A stretch of 64,000 nucleotides of DNA from Streptomyces sp. NRRL F-5727 (GCF_000719555.1 NZ_JOGX01000025.1:1-64000); one strand, 5' to 3'; numbered from the stretch's first letter, positions 47,074 to 56,925 are shown. Notes: generated by a model not told the origin, from the letters alone. Program-made: numbers and translations.

Positions 47074-47526
47074 ATGGCGCTCGACCAGTCCTTCGTGGGC
47101 CGGACCTATCCGCCCACCGCGCCCTACGAGGTCGGCCGCGAGAAGATCCGCGAATTCGCCGAGGCGATCGGCGACGCGAATCCCGCCTACACCGATTCCG
47201 AGGCGGCCAAGGAACTCGGCCACCCCGACGTGATCGCCCCGCCGACCTTCGTGTTCGCCATCACCTTCAAGGCCGCCGGCCAGGTGATCGAGGACCCGCA
47301 GCTCGGTCTCGACTACAGCCGGGTCGTCCACGGCGACCAGAAGTTCGCCTACACCCGGCCCGTCCGCGCCGGCGACCGCCTCTCGGTCACCTCCACCATC
47401 GAGGCGATCAAGTCGCTGGCCGGCAACGACATCCTGGACATCCGCGGCGAGGTCCACGACGAGAGCGGCGAGCACGTCGTCACCGCCTGGACCAAGCTCG
47501 TCTCCCGCGCCCCCGAGGAGGCATGA
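47074..47526 (+). CDS. MaoC-like (3R)-hydroxyacyl dehydratase, HadA type
   Basis: 150 residues, hot-dog fold without the full catalytic motif: an N-terminal YEVGREKIREFAEAIGDANP and DVIAPPTFVFAITF, DYSRVVHGDQKF, then ILDIRGEVHDESG. This is the structural partner in mycobacterial HadAB. AGGAGG precedes the ATG. ATGA overlap with the next gene shows coupled translation, as expected for a heterodimer. Probably acts in a type II fatty-acid or related elongation step. Confidence 0.88.
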   Translation: MALDQSFVGRTYPPTAPYEVGREKIREFAEAIGDANPAYTDSEAAKELGHPDVIAPPTFVFAITFKAAGQVIEDPQLGLDYSRVVHGDQKFAYTRPVRAGDRLSVTSTIEAIKSLAGNDILDIRGEVHDESGEHVVTAWTKLVSRAPEEA

Positions 47527-47957
47527 CCATGACCGCGAAGATCGCCTACGACGAGGTCGAGGTCGGCACCGAGCTGCCCGCGCAGACCTTCCCCGTGACC
47601 CGCGCCACCCTCGTCCAGTACGCGGGCGCCTCCGGGGACTTCAACCCGATCCACTGGAACGAGAAGTTCGCCGTCGAGGTCGGGCTTCCGGACGTCATCG
47701 CCCACGGCATGTTCACCATGGCCGAGGCGATCCGCGTCGTCACCGACTGGGCCGGCGACCCCGCCGCCGTCGTCGAGTACGGCGTCCGCTTCACCAAGCC
47801 CGTCGTCGTCCCCAACGACGGCGTCGGCGCCGTGATCGAGGTCTCCGCCAAGGTGGCCGCGAAGCTGGACGACGGCCGGGTCCGGGTGGACCTCACCGCG
47901 ACCAGCGCGGGCCAGAAGGTGCTGGGGATGAGCCGGGCCGTCGTACGCCTGGCCTGA
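47523..47957 (+). CDS. MaoC-like (3R)-hydroxyacyl dehydratase, HadB type
   Basis: 144 residues carrying the catalytic hydratase-2 motif: YAGASGDFNPIHWNEKFA (Asp and His) followed by PDVIAHGMFTMAEAIR. ATG at 47523 overlaps the upstream stop; a second ATG at 47529 is also possible. The natural partner of the HadA-type protein. Lies directly before murB, as in other actinobacteria. Confidence 0.9.
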   Translation: MTMTAKIAYDEVEVGTELPAQTFPVTRATLVQYAGASGDFNPIHWNEKFAVEVGLPDVIAHGMFTMAEAIRVVTDWAGDPAAVVEYGVRFTKPVVVPNDGVGAVIEVSAKVAAKLDDGRVRVDLTATSAGQKVLGMSRAVVRLA

Positions 47958-47986
47958 CCGACGCCTTCGGTCAGGGGGGGGCGACG

Positions 47987-48000
47987 TACTCACGTGAGTA
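47987..48000. promoter_or_regulatory. Palindrome overlapping the murB start codon
   Basis: The perfect 14-bp palindrome TACTCACGTGAGTA includes the GTG of murB. It could be an operator or an mRNA hairpin that masks the start, or chance. Confidence 0.35.
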
Positions 48001-49067
48001 CCCTTGAGCCCGTGCAGCAGCTCAAGGACGCCCCCCTCGCCCCCCTGACCACCTTCCGGCTCGGCGGCCCCGCCACCCGGCTCGTCACGGCCACCACCGA
48101 CGACGAGGTGATCGCCGCGGTCCGCGAGGCCGACGCGACCGGGACCCCGCTGCTCGTCATCGGCGGCGGCTCCAACCTGGTCATCGGCGACAAGGGCTTC
48201 GAGGGCACCGCCCTGCACATCGCCACCACCGGCTTCTCCCTCGACGGGACCCGCCTGGAGCTCGCCGCCGGCGAGGTCTGGACGGACGCCGTCGCCCGCA
48301 CCGTCGAGGCCGGGCTCGCCGGCGTCGAGTGCCTCGCCGGCATCCCCGGCTCGGCCGGCGCCACCCCGATCCAGAACGTCGGCGCCTACGGCCAGGACGT
48401 CTCCGCCACCATCACCGAGGTCGTCGCCTACGACCGCCGGGCCGAGGAGACCGTCACCCTCACCAACGCCCAGTGCGCCTTCTCGTACCGCCACAGCCTC
48501 TTCAAGGAGCACCCCGACCGGTACGTCGTGCTGCGCGTCCGCTTCGTGCTGGAGGACGCCGGAGGGCTCTCCGCGCCGATCGCCTACCCGGAGACCGCCC
48601 GCGCCCTCGGCGTCGAGGCCGGCGAGCGGGTGCCGCTCGCCCACGCCCGCGAGACCGTGCTGAGGCTCCGCGCAGGCAAGGGCATGGTCCTCGACCCCGA
48701 GGACCACGACACCTGGTCCGCCGGCTCCTTCTTCACCAACCCGATCCTCACGGCGGCGGAGTACGAGACCTTCCTCACCCGCGTCGCCGACCGGCTCGGC
48801 CCCGACGTCGCCCCGCCCGCCTACCCGGCCGGCGACGGCCACACCAAGACCTCGGCCGCCTGGCTCATCGACAAGGCGGGCTTCACCAAGGGGTACGGCT
48901 CCGGGCCCGCCCGGATCTCCACCAAGCACACCCTCGCCCTCACCAACCGCGGCGAGGCGACCACGGAGGACCTGCTGGCCCTCGCCCGCGAGGTCGTCGC
49001 CGGCGTCCACGCCGCCTTCGGCGTCACCCTCGTCAACGAGCCGGTGACCGTCGGCGTCAGCCTCTAG
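47994..49067 (+). CDS. murB: UDP-N-acetylenolpyruvoylglucosamine reductase
   Basis: 357 residues. FAD-binding motifs are LLVIGGGSNLVIGDKGF and ATPIQNVGAYGQDVS; FSYRHSLFKEHP carries the catalytic Ser region, and AAWLIDKAGFTKGYG the UDP-sugar region. It reduces UDP-GlcNAc-enolpyruvate to UDP-MurNAc in peptidoglycan synthesis. GTG start within a palindrome; a GTG at 48012 is an alternative. Its TAG abuts the stop codon of the opposite gene with no base between them. Confidence 0.95.
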   Translation: MSTLEPVQQLKDAPLAPLTTFRLGGPATRLVTATTDDEVIAAVREADATGTPLLVIGGGSNLVIGDKGFEGTALHIATTGFSLDGTRLELAAGEVWTDAVARTVEAGLAGVECLAGIPGSAGATPIQNVGAYGQDVSATITEVVAYDRRAEETVTLTNAQCAFSYRHSLFKEHPDRYVVLRVRFVLEDAGGLSAPIAYPETARALGVEAGERVPLAHARETVLRLRAGKGMVLDPEDHDTWSAGSFFTNPILTAAEYETFLTRVADRLGPDVAPPAYPAGDGHTKTSAAWLIDKAGFTKGYGSGPARISTKHTLALTNRGEATTEDLLALAREVVAGVHAAFGVTLVNEPVTVGVSL

Positions 49068-50096
49068 TCACGCCACCGGCGCGGCCAGCCAGTCGTCCAC
49101 CCCGGACAGCAGCTTCCCCCGGACGTCCTCCGGGGCCGCCGAACCCCGGATCGACTGGCGGGCCAGCTCCGCCAGCTCCGCGTCCGTGAAGCCGTGATGG
49201 CGGCGGGCGAGCTCGTACTGGGCCGCCAGCCGGGAGCCGAAGAGCAGCGGGTCGTCGGCGCCCAGCGCCATCGGCACGCCCGCCTCGAAGAGGGTCCGCA
49301 GCGGGACGTCCTCGTGCTTCTCGTACACGCCCAGCGCCACGTTCGACGCCGGGCACACCTCGCAGGTCACGCCCCGCTCGGCCAGCTTCCGCAGCAGCCG
49401 CTCGTCCTCCGCCGCCCGTACGCCGTGCCCGACGCGGGCCGCCCGCAGGTCGTCCAGGCAGTCCCGGACCGAGGACGGGCCGGTCAGCTCGCCGCCGTGC
49501 GGGGCCGCCAGCAGACCGCCCTCGCGGGCGATCGCGAAGGCCCGGTCGAAGTCGCGGGCCATGCCCCGGCGTTCGTCGTTGGAGAGCCCGAAGCCCACCA
49601 CGCCCCGGTCCGCGTACCGCACCGCGAGCCGCGCCAGCGTGCGCGCCTCCAGCGGGTGCTTCATGCGGTTGGCGGCGACCAGCACCCGCATCCCGAGCCC
49701 TGTCTCCCGGGCGGCCGAGTCGACCGCGTCCAGGATGATCTCCAGGGCCGGGATGAGACCGCCCAGGTGCGGCGCGTACGAGGTCGGGTCGACCTGGATC
49801 TCCAGCCACCCGGAGCCGTCCCGCACGTCCTCCTGCGCCGCCTCCCGCACCAGCCGCTGGATGTCCTCCGGGGACCGCAGGCAGGAGCGGGCGATGTCGT
49901 ACAGCCGCTGGAAGCGGAACCAGCCGCGCTCGTCGGTCGCCCGCAGCTGCGGGGGCGTACCGCTCTTCAACGCCTCGGGCAGGTGCACCCCGTACTTGTC
50001 GGCCAGTTCGAGGAGGGTCGAGGGCCGCATCGAACCGGTGAAGTGCAGGTGCAGGTGGGCCTTGGGCAGCAGGGTGAGATCGCGGGGGTGCTCCAT
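49068..50096 (-). CDS. add: Adenosine deaminase family protein
   Basis: 342 residues. Zinc ligands are in LLPKAHLHLHFTGSMRPSTLLE (HxH), VGHGVRAAEDERLL and MALGADDPLLFGS, the last with the catalytic Asp pair. APHGGELTG holds the conserved His-Glu region. Streptomyces carry several ADA-like genes and some act on adenine or other purines, so the substrate is open. The ATG at 50096 has CAGGAT upstream. Convergent with murB with no gap between stops. Confidence 0.9.
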   Translation of the reverse strand: MEHPRDLTLLPKAHLHLHFTGSMRPSTLLELADKYGVHLPEALKSGTPPQLRATDERGWFRFQRLYDIARSCLRSPEDIQRLVREAAQEDVRDGSGWLEIQVDPTSYAPHLGGLIPALEIILDAVDSAARETGLGMRVLVAANRMKHPLEARTLARLAVRYADRGVVGFGLSNDERRGMARDFDRAFAIAREGGLLAAPHGGELTGPSSVRDCLDDLRAARVGHGVRAAEDERLLRKLAERGVTCEVCPASNVALGVYEKHEDVPLRTLFEAGVPMALGADDPLLFGSRLAAQYELARRHHGFTDAELAELARQSIRGSAAPEDVRGKLLSGVDDWLAAPVA

Positions 50097-50168
50097 TGGC
50101 CGATCCTGCCTTACCCGAATGGCGGTATGCACGGCGATTCCCCGATCGATACCCGACCGAACGTAGAA

Positions 50169-50200
50169 ACGGGCCCCGGTTCCGGGGAACCGGGGCCCGT
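50169..50200. terminator. Terminator between converging-spacing minus-strand genes
   Basis: ACGGGCCCCGGTTCC (50169-50183) pairs with GGAACCGGGGCCCGT (50186-50200), a 15-bp perfect stem directly downstream of the aminotransferase stop. Confidence 0.75.
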
Positions 50201-50213
50201 CTCGTGGGGAAGG

Positions 50214-51440
50214 TCAGTCGCGGGCCTCGGCCAGCAGCTTCTGGATCCGGGACACGCCCTCGACCAGGTCCTCGTCACCGAGCGCGTACGAAAGACGCAG
50301 GTAGCCGGGGGTGCCGAACGCCTCGCCGGGGACGACCGCGACCTCGGCCTCGTCCAGGATCAGCGCGGCCAGCTCGACCGAGGTCTCCGGGCGCTTGCCG
50401 CGGATCTCCTTGCCGAGCAGCCCCTTCACCGACGGGTACACGTAGAACGCGCCCTCGGGGGTCGGGCAGACGACGCCCTCGATCTCGTTGAGCATCCGCA
50501 CGATGGTCTGGCGGCGGCGGTCGAACGCCCGGCCCATCTCCTCCACCGCGTCCAGGTTCCCGGAGACGGCGGCCAGCGCGGCGACCTGGGCCACGTTGGA
50601 GACGTTGGAGGTGGCGTGCGACTGCAGGTTGGTCGCGGCCTTCACGACGTCCTTCGGGCCGATGATCCAGCCCACGCGCCAGCCCGTCATCGCGTACGTC
50701 TTGGCGACGCCGTTGACCACGATGCACTTGTCGCGCAGCTCCGGCAGGACGGCCGGCAGCGAGGCGGCGGTGGCACCGCCGTAGACCAGGTGCTCGTAGA
50801 TCTCGTCGGTGAGGACCCACAGGCCGTGCTCGACGGCCCAGCGGCCGATCGCCTCGGTCTCGGCCTCGCTGTAGACGGCGCCGGTCGGGTTCGACGGCGA
50901 GACGAAGAGGACGACCTTCGTCCGCTCCGTGCGGGCCGCCTCCAGCTGCTCCACCGAGACGCGGTAGCCGGTGGTCTCGTCGGCGACGACCTCCACCGGG
51001 ACACCGCCGGCGAGGCGGATCGACTCCGGGTAGGTGGTCCAGTACGGGGCGGGGACGATGACCTCGTCGCCCGGGTCGAGGATCGCGGCGAACGCCTCGT
51101 AGATCGCCTGCTTGCCGCCGTTGGTCACCAGGACCTGCGAGGCGTCGACCTCGTAGCCGGAGTCGCGGAGCGTCTTGGCGGCGATCGCGGCCTTCAGCTC
51201 GGGCAGGCCGCCGGCCGGCGTGTAGCGGTGGTACTTCGGGTCCTTGCACGCCTCGACGGCCGCGTCGACGATGTAGTCGGGGGTCGGGAAATCGGGCTCA
51301 CCGGCGCCGAAACCGATCACCGGACGCCCGGCGGCCTTGAGGGCCTTGGCCTTGGCGTCGACGGCGAGGGTGGCGGACTCGGAGATCGCACCGATCCGGG
51401 CGGAGACCCGACGCTCGGTGGGAGGGGTAGCAGCGCTCAT
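50214..51440 (-). CDS. Class I/II aspartate aminotransferase-type enzyme
   Basis: 408 residues. PLP-binding pattern is complete: [52 protein letters not shown] and the lysine in [13 protein letters not shown] (Schiff base), then YLRLSYAL with the carboxylate-binding Arg. Matches Streptomyces aspC-like proteins near secE. Substrate could be aspartate or another amino acid. ATG at 51440; the ribosome-binding site is weak. Confidence 0.92.
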   Translation of the reverse strand: MSAATPPTERRVSARIGAISESATLAVDAKAKALKAAGRPVIGFGAGEPDFPTPDYIVDAAVEACKDPKYHRYTPAGGLPELKAAIAAKTLRDSGYEVDASQVLVTNGGKQAIYEAFAAILDPGDEVIVPAPYWTTYPESIRLAGGVPVEVVADETTGYRVSVEQLEAARTERTKVVLFVSPSNPTGAVYSEAETEAIGRWAVEHGLWVLTDEIYEHLVYGGATAASLPAVLPELRDKCIVVNGVAKTYAMTGWRVGWIIGPKDVVKAATNLQSHATSNVSNVAQVAALAAVSGNLDAVEEMGRAFDRRRQTIVRMLNEIEGVVCPTPEGAFYVYPSVKGLLGKEIRGKRPETSVELAALILDEAEVAVVPGEAFGTPGYLRLSYALGDEDLVEGVSRIQKLLAEARD

Positions 51441-51643
51441 ACGGCCATCGTCCCAGACCGTTTCCCGGCCCGGCACACAGGTTTCAGGGAGCGGACAGGA
51501 GCGGTCGACAGCGGTCGGGAACAGACCCGTCGGCAGGTCGTCGGGGTTCCTGTTCGACGAGAGGCCCCAAGACCACGTACACTCACTCCTCGTTGGCCCG
51601 CACCGACCCGATCACTGATGGGGTAGGTTGGGGGACACCGCAA

Positions 51644-51716
51644 AGGGTCGTAGCTCAATTGGTAGAGCACCGGTCTCCAAAACCGGCGGTTGGGGGTTCA
51701 AGTCCCTCCGGCCCTG
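51644..51716 (+). tRNA. tRNA-Trp (anticodon CCA)
   Basis: 73 nt; acceptor AGGGTCG with CGGCCCT, anticodon stem CCGGT/ACCGG, anticodon CCA at 51677-51679, T-loop TTCAAGT. Directly precedes secE, as in many actinobacteria. Confidence 0.96.
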
Positions 51717-51819
51717 CTACACACACCGCCAGGTGTTGTGCGCATGTACGTACTTCATTGCACCGCCGTGCGGCTCCACCCGGGCGCGGCACGGCCGACC
51801 CGGAATCAGGTGAGAGATC

Positions 51820-52107
51820 GTGACGGACGCCGTAGGCTCCATCGACATGCCTGATGCCGAAGACGACGCGTCGGAGTCGAAGAAGAAGGGCCGCAAGGGC
51901 GGCAAGCGCGGGAAGAAGGGCCCCCTGGGCCGTCTCGCCGTTTTCTACCGCCAGATCGTCGCGGAGCTCCGCAAGGTCGTCTGGCCCACGCGCAGCCAGC
52001 TGACCTCGTACACCACCGTCGTGATCGTCTTCGTGGTCGTGATGATCGGCCTGGTCACCGTGATTGACTTTGGCTTCCAGGAAGCAGTCAAGTACGTCTT
52101 CGGCTGA
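51820..52107 (+). CDS. secE: Preprotein translocase subunit SecE
   Basis: 95 residues. A Lys/Gly-rich N-terminus ([14 protein letters not shown]) precedes the SecE segment [20 protein letters not shown] and a single membrane helix ([16 protein letters not shown]). It clamps the SecY channel. GTG start with AGGTGAGAG upstream. Confidence 0.96.
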   Translation: MTDAVGSIDMPDAEDDASESKKKGRKGGKRGKKGPLGRLAVFYRQIVAELRKVVWPTRSQLTSYTTVVIVFVVVMIGLVTVIDFGFQEAVKYVFG

Positions 52108-52151
52108 CTTTTTGTTCCACCCCATCTGTATCGCAGGAAGAAGCAGCCACC

Positions 52152-53042
52152 GTGTCTGACGCGAACCTGAACGACGCCTTCGAGTCCGAGCCCGTCGAGG
52201 ACGAGCTGGACGCCATCGAGGCCGCCGACGAGGACGAGGACCAGGCCGAGGCTGCGGACGCCGCGGCGGAAGAGGCCGCCGAGGACTCCGCCGTCGAGGA
52301 CGCCGAGGACGACGAGTCCGAGCCCGCCGACGAGGTCGAGGAGACCGACGAGGACGAGGCCGCCGAGACCGAGGCCGAGGCCGACGTCGAGGAGACCGAG
52401 GAGGAGGCCGAGCCGGCCGCCCCGGTCGACCCCGTCGCCGCGCTCCGCGAGGAACTGCGCACCCTGCCCGGCGAGTGGTACGTCATCCACACCTACGCGG
52501 GCTACGAGAAGCGCGTGAAGGCCAACCTGGAGCAGCGCGCCGTCTCGCTCAACGTCGAGGACTTCATCTACCAGGCCGAGGTGCCCGAGGAAGAGATCGT
52601 CCAGATCAAGGGCGGCGAGCGGAAGAACGTCAAGCAGAACAAGCTCCCCGGCTACGTCCTCGTCCGCATGGACCTGACGAACGAGTCCTGGGGCGTCGTC
52701 CGCAACACCCCCGGCGTCACCGGCTTCGTGGGCAACGCCTACGACCCGTACCCGCTGACCCTGGACGAGATCGTCAAGATGCTCGCCCCGGAGGCCGAGG
52801 AGAAGGCCGCCCGCGAGGCCGCCGAGGCCGAGGGCAAGCCGGCTCCGGCCCGCAAGCTGGAGGTCCAGGTCCTCGACTTCGAGGTCGGCGACTCGGTCAC
52901 CGTCACCGACGGCCCCTTCGCCACCCTCCAGGCCACGATCAACGAGATCAACCCGGACTCGAAGAAGGTCAAGGGTCTCGTCGAGATCTTCGGTCGCGAG
53001 ACCCCGGTCGAGCTCAGCTTCGACCAGATCCAGAAGAACTGA
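52152..53042 (+). CDS. nusG: Transcription antitermination factor NusG
   Basis: 296 residues. An acidic extension of about 95 residues (Glu/Asp/Ala-rich) precedes the NGN domain, [21 protein letters not shown], with [17 protein letters not shown], then a linker and the C-terminal KOW domain, [19 protein letters not shown]. Streptomyces NusG proteins carry such acidic N-termini. GTG start. 44 nt after secE and followed by a strong terminator. Confidence 0.96.
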   Translation: MSDANLNDAFESEPVEDELDAIEAADEDEDQAEAADAAAEEAAEDSAVEDAEDDESEPADEVEETDEDEAAETEAEADVEETEEEAEPAAPVDPVAALREELRTLPGEWYVIHTYAGYEKRVKANLEQRAVSLNVEDFIYQAEVPEEEIVQIKGGERKNVKQNKLPGYVLVRMDLTNESWGVVRNTPGVTGFVGNAYDPYPLTLDEIVKMLAPEAEEKAAREAAEAEGKPAPARKLEVQVLDFEVGDSVTVTDGPFATLQATINEINPDSKKVKGLVEIFGRETPVELSFDQIQKN

Positions 53043-53073
53043 TCGTTCTCGGGATCCAGCACAGATTTCCGGA

Positions 53074-53118
53074 CAGGTCAGAGGGGCTGCCACAGCCCCT
53101 CTGACCTGCTCGGTTTTT
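53074..53118 (+). terminator. Intrinsic terminator after nusG
   Basis: CAGGTCAGAGGGGCTG (53074-53089) and its complement (53093-53108) make a 16-bp stem with a 3-nt loop, followed by a T run at 53114-53118. Separates secE-nusG from rplK-rplA. Confidence 0.88.
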
Positions 53119-53144
53119 GGACGCGCAGCTATACCCGTTATCGT
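53117..53144 (+). promoter_or_regulatory. Possible rplK promoter
   Basis: TTGGAC (53117-53122) and TATCGT (53139-53144), 16 nt apart, lie directly after the nusG terminator and 72 nt before rplK. Confidence 0.35.
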
Positions 53145-53215
53145 TGTGCGGTATGCCTCCATCCGGATGACCGGATGGATCGGCTGAAAACTCTCACTAG
53201 GACCCGGAGAGAGCT

Positions 53216-53650
53216 ATGCCTCCCAAGAAGAAGAAGGTCACGGGGCTTATCAAGCTCCAGATCAACGCCGGTGCGGCCAACCCGGCCCCGCCGGTCGGCC
53301 CCGCGCTCGGCCAGCACGGCGTCAACATCATGGAGTTCTGCAAGGCCTACAACGCCGCGACCGAGTCGCAGCGTGGCTGGGTGATCCCGGTGGAGATCAC
53401 GGTCTACGAGGACCGTTCCTTCACCTTCATCACCAAGACCCCGCCGGCCGCCAAGATGATCCTCAAGGCCGCGGGCGTGGAGAAGGGCTCCGGCGAGCCG
53501 CACAAGACCAAGGTCGCCAAGATCACCGAGGCGCAGGTCCGCGAGATCGCCACCACCAAGATGCCCGACCTCAACGCGAACGACCTGGACGCCGCGTCGA
53601 AGATCATCGCCGGCACCGCCCGTTCCATGGGCATCACGGTCGAGGGCTGA
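53216..53650 (+). CDS. rplK: 50S ribosomal protein L11
   Basis: 144 residues. Two lobes: [23 protein letters not shown] (drug-binding Pro-rich segment [15 protein letters not shown]) and the 23S-binding C-terminal lobe ending RSMGITVEG. Site of thiostrepton-type resistance mutations. GGAGAGAG upstream of the ATG. Confidence 0.97.
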
Positions 53651-53732
53651 TCACCCCCCTCGTGACCTCAGTGGTAGGGCCAGCGCTTGGCCCGCACCAC
53701 GACTCCACAACCTGAAACACACAGGAGCAGAA

Positions 53733-54461
53733 GTGAAGCGCAGCAAGTCCCTCCGCGCTGCGGACGCCAAGGTCGACCGGGAGAAGCTCTACGCTCCCCT
53801 CGAGGCCGTCCGCCTTGCCAAGGAGACCTCCACCACGAAGTTCGACGGCACCGTCGAGGTCGCCTTCCGCCTGGGTGTCGACCCGCGCAAGGCCGACCAG
53901 ATGGTCCGTGGCACCGTGAACCTCCCGCACGGCACCGGCAAGACCGCCCGGGTCCTGGTCTTCGCGACCGGTGAGCGTGCCGAGGCCGCGGTCGCCGCGG
54001 GCGCCGACATCGTCGGCTCCGACGAGCTGATCGACGAGATCGCCAAGGGCAACCGCCTGAACGAGTTCGACGCCGTGGTCGCCACCCCGGACCTCATGGG
54101 CAAGGTCGGCCGCCTCGGCCGCGTGCTCGGTCCGCGTGGTCTCATGCCGAACCCGAAGACCGGCACCGTGACCCCCGATGTCGCCAAGGCTGTCAACGAC
54201 ATCAAGGGCGGCAAGATCGAGTTCCGCGTCGACAAGCACTCGAACCTGCACTTCATCATCGGCAAGACGTCCTTCGACGACACGCAGCTGGTGGAGAACT
54301 ACGGCGCGGCCCTGGAGGAGATCCTCCGTCTGAAGCCGTCCGCCGCCAAGGGCCGCTACATCAAGAAGGCCGCCATCAGCACCACGATGGGCCCCGGCAT
54401 CCCGGTCGACTCGAACCGCACCCGTAACCTCCTCGTCGAGGAGGACCCGGCCGCGGTCTGA
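53733..54461 (+). CDS. rplA: 50S ribosomal protein L1
   Basis: 242 residues: [20 protein letters not shown], the hallmark [18 protein letters not shown], and [18 protein letters not shown]1 also represses its own operon in many bacteria. GTG start with AGGAGCAG. Confidence 0.97.
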   Translation: MKRSKSLRAADAKVDREKLYAPLEAVRLAKETSTTKFDGTVEVAFRLGVDPRKADQMVRGTVNLPHGTGKTARVLVFATGERAEAAVAAGADIVGSDELIDEIAKGNRLNEFDAVVATPDLMGKVGRLGRVLGPRGLMPNPKTGTVTPDVAKAVNDIKGGKIEFRVDKHSNLHFIIGKTSFDDTQLVENYGAALEEILRLKPSAAKGRYIKKAAISTTMGPGIPVDSNRTRNLLVEEDPAAV

Positions 54462-54491
54462 GCCCTTCCGGCTTAGAGGCAGTCAGTCCTG

Positions 54492-54538
54492 AAGCCGCCC
54501 CCCTTTCCTCTCCGGAGGAACGGGGGGCGGCTTTATTT
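54492..54538 (+). terminator. Terminator after rplA
   Basis: AAGCCGCCCCCC (54492-54503) pairs with GGGGGGCGGCTT (54522-54533), followed by TATTT. Confidence 0.8.
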
Positions 54539-54580
54539 GCGTCTCTCTCTGTCGCAGGGGTGCGTTACGGTTCGAGAGAA

Positions 54581-54610
54581 CGCAAAGACGAAGATCGCAA
54601 AGACGAAGAT
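54581..54610. repeat. Two tandem 15-bp repeats in the lipoprotein gene leader
   Basis: CGCAAAGACGAAGAT occurs twice without a gap (54581-54595, 54596-54610), 19 nt before the start codon. Could be a regulator site or slippage product. Confidence 0.8.
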
Positions 54611-54629
54611 CAAGGGGTGGGGAACACCT

Positions 54630-55559
54630 ATGGGCAAGTCGACCTGGAAGCGCGCCGGCGTCGCGCTCACCGCCGCGGGCCTCGTGGCGGGCCTGGCGGG
54701 CTGTAACGACGGCGACGGCAAGGCGGCGGGCACGGCGAAGGCCGGGGACGTCACGCAGGTGCTGACGGCGGCGTACGAGAAGACCTCGGCGGCCAAGGCG
54801 GCCAAGGTCACGATGACCATGAGCCTGGAGGGCGTCGGCGCCGAGTCCGGCACCATGGAGATGTCCGGCGTCCAGGGCTGGGACCCCATGGTCATGGACT
54901 ACACGATCAAGGGCTCCATGCTCAGCGCCGGCAACCCCGACGCTCCGGAGCAGATGCGCATGCTGATGCTCGACAACGTCATGTACATGGACATGGGCGA
55001 GAAGCAGGCCGCCGAGATGGACGGCAAGCGCTGGATGAAGCTGGACATGAAGGCGGCGGCCGAGGCCTCCGGCGACAAGTCCCTCCAGAAGGCCATGACC
55101 GGCAACCTGGACCAGATGAACCAGGACCCGGCGCAGCAGCTCGCCCTCCTGCTGGACTCCCCGGACCTGAAGCACGTCGGTGCCGAGAAGGTCAACGGCA
55201 TGGAGACCCAGCACTACAAGGGCACGCTCACCTTCGAGCAGATGCTGAAGGCCAACAAGTCGATGGAGCTCCTCACCAAGGAGGAGCACGACCAGCTCAT
55301 CGAGAACATGAAGAAGACCGGTCTCAAGGGCTACGACACCGAGGTCTGGGTCGACGAGAACGGCTACCCGGCCCGTATGGACATCGCCATGGAGATGGCC
55401 GAGGGCAAGATGAACCTCCGCGCCGACTACAGCGACTACGGCACCAAGGCCGCCGTCCAGGCGCCGCCGGCCGACGAGACCGTGGACCTGTTCCAGATGC
55501 TCAAGGACATGGGCGAGGGCCTCGAGGACGCCGGGGACGCCGCGGGCGCTCAGGGCTGA
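54630..55559 (+). CDS. LppX/LprG-like lipoprotein
   Basis: 309 residues. A signal peptide with basic N-terminus (GKSTWKRAG) ends in the lipobox LAGC at about Cys24. The mature part has alternating strands with GTMEMSGVQGWDPMVMDYT, LDNVMYMDMG and YDTEVWVDENGYPARMDI, as in LppX/LprA/F/G proteins that carry hydrophobic lipids to the outer envelope. ATG at 54630. A longer frame to 54537 has no signal. It is unusual, but common in Streptomyces, for it to sit inside the ribosomal-protein cluster. Confidence 0.88.
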   Translation: MGKSTWKRAGVALTAAGLVAGLAGCNDGDGKAAGTAKAGDVTQVLTAAYEKTSAAKAAKVTMTMSLEGVGAESGTMEMSGVQGWDPMVMDYTIKGSMLSAGNPDAPEQMRMLMLDNVMYMDMGEKQAAEMDGKRWMKLDMKAAAEASGDKSLQKAMTGNLDQMNQDPAQQLALLLDSPDLKHVGAEKVNGMETQHYKGTLTFEQMLKANKSMELLTKEEHDQLIENMKKTGLKGYDTEVWVDENGYPARMDIAMEMAEGKMNLRADYSDYGTKAAVQAPPADETVDLFQMLKDMGEGLEDAGDAAGAQG

Positions 55560-55596
55560 TTTGCCCCTGACGCACGACGTCACGTACTCTTCCACA

Positions 55597-55760
55597 GAAG
55601 CCAAAGACCGCTGGTCGTTGCTGTGCCCCTACCGGGTGCGGTGGCCGAAGGATCCGCTGACTGCGGACGACCCGCGCAGGTGACTGTGGAGAGTTCCCGG
55701 ATGTTCCGTCCGGTCGAGCTGAGCCCCGTGCGCCTGCGCCCGGGGCGTTTTCGTTTGTTC
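55597..55760 (+). promoter_or_regulatory. L10 leader (autoregulatory mRNA element) of rplJ-rplL
   Basis: The untranslated leader contains the AGACCGCTGGTCGTTG and GGATCCGCTGACTGCGG segments that fold as the L10 binding region, then an attenuator hairpin GCCCCG (55723-55728)/CGGGGC (55741-55746) followed by TTTTCGTTTGTT. L10-L12 binding would favour termination. Confidence 0.7.
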
Positions 55761-55807
55761 AGCCCCTTCTGAGCGGTCCTCATCACCCGGAAGGAGGCGA
55801 ACGCACT

Positions 55808-56338
55808 ATGCCGACGCCCAACAAGGCTGCATCGGTGGCCGAGCTCACGGACCAGTTCCGCAGCTCCAACGCCGCCGTGCTGACCGAGTACCGGGGTCTC
55901 ACCGTCGCGCAGCTCAAGACGCTGCGTCGCTCGCTCGGTGAGAACGCCCAGTACGCCGTGGTGAAGAACACGCTGACCAAGATCGCGGCCAACGAGGCCG
56001 GGATCACCGCACTGGACGAGCACTTCGCTGGTCCGACCGCGGTCGCCTTCGTCACCGGTGACCCGGTGGAGTCGGCGAAGGCCCTGCGTGACTTCGCCAA
56101 GGAGAACCCGAACCTCATCATCAAGGCCGGTGTCCTTGACGGTAAGGCTCTCTCCGCCGACGACATCAAGAAGCTTGCGGACCTCGAGTCCCGCGAGGTT
56201 CTGCTCAGCAAGCTGGCCGGCGCCTTCAAGGGCAAGCAGTCCCAGGCTGCTCAGCTCTTCCAGGCTCTGCCGTCGAAGCTCGTCCGCACCGTGGACGCGC
56301 TCCGTGCCAAGCAGGCCGAGCAGGGCGGTGCCGAGTAA
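55808..56338 (+). CDS. rplJ: 50S ribosomal protein L10
   Basis: 176 residues with [20 protein letters not shown] and [17 protein letters not shown] near the N-terminus and a C-terminal helix that binds L7/L12. Optimal AAGGAGG ahead of the ATG. Confidence 0.97.
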   Translation: MPTPNKAASVAELTDQFRSSNAAVLTEYRGLTVAQLKTLRRSLGENAQYAVVKNTLTKIAANEAGITALDEHFAGPTAVAFVTGDPVESAKALRDFAKENPNLIIKAGVLDGKALSADDIKKLADLESREVLLSKLAGAFKGKQSQAAQLFQALPSKLVRTVDALRAKQAEQGGAE

Positions 56339-56449
56339 TTCGGCTCGCGCATTGATCCGCGCCGCCTAGTGCGCGGGTCGTAGCGGGCCGTTACGCCCGC
56401 CTCTATAGACACATCGGCACCTGCCGAATTAGTGGAAGGATCGCCCATC

Positions 56450-56836
56450 ATGGCGAAGCTCTCTCAGGACGACCTCCTCGCCCAGTTCGAGGAGATGACC
56501 CTCATCGAGCTCTCCGAGTTCGTGAAGGCCTTCGAGGAGAAGTTCGACGTCACCGCCGCCGCGGCCGTCGCCGTTGCCGCCCCCGCCGCCGGTGGTGGCG
56601 ACGCCGCCGGTGCGGCCGAGGAGCAGGACGAGTTCGACGTCATCCTCGAGGGTGCCGGCGACAAGAAGATCCAGGTCATCAAGGTCGTGCGCGAGCTCAC
56701 CTCCCTGGGCCTCAAGGAGGCCAAGGACCTCGTCGACGGCACCCCGAAGCCGGTCCTCGAGAAGGTCGCGAAGGACGCCGCCGAGAAGGCCGCCGAGGCC
56801 CTCAAGGGCGCCGGCGCCACCGTCACGGTCAAGTAA
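56450..56836 (+). CDS. rplL: 50S ribosomal protein L7/L12
   Basis: 128 residues: N-terminal dimer helix ([16 protein letters not shown]), Ala/Gly hinge, then the factor-binding domain with [24 protein letters not shown] at 56450 with GGAAGGAT upstream. 111 nt after rplJ. Confidence 0.97.
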   Translation: MAKLSQDDLLAQFEEMTLIELSEFVKAFEEKFDVTAAAAVAVAAPAAGGGDAAGAAEEQDEFDVILEGAGDKKIQVIKVVRELTSLGLKEAKDLVDGTPKPVLEKVAKDAAEKAAEALKGAGATVTVK

Positions 56837-56888
56837 GACCGTTTCGGCTCGCTGAGCTGACTCTCGCCCCCGTGTAACGCGGAGGCAC

Positions 56889-56925
56889 CGAAAGGCGATC
56901 ATCCATCTGGGTGGTCGCCTTTCGG
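56889..56925 (+). terminator. Terminator after rplL
   Basis: CGAAAGGCGATCATCC (56889-56904) pairs with GGGTGGTCGCCTTTCG (56910-56925), a 16-bp stem with two G-T pairs and a five-nt loop. Confidence 0.75.
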
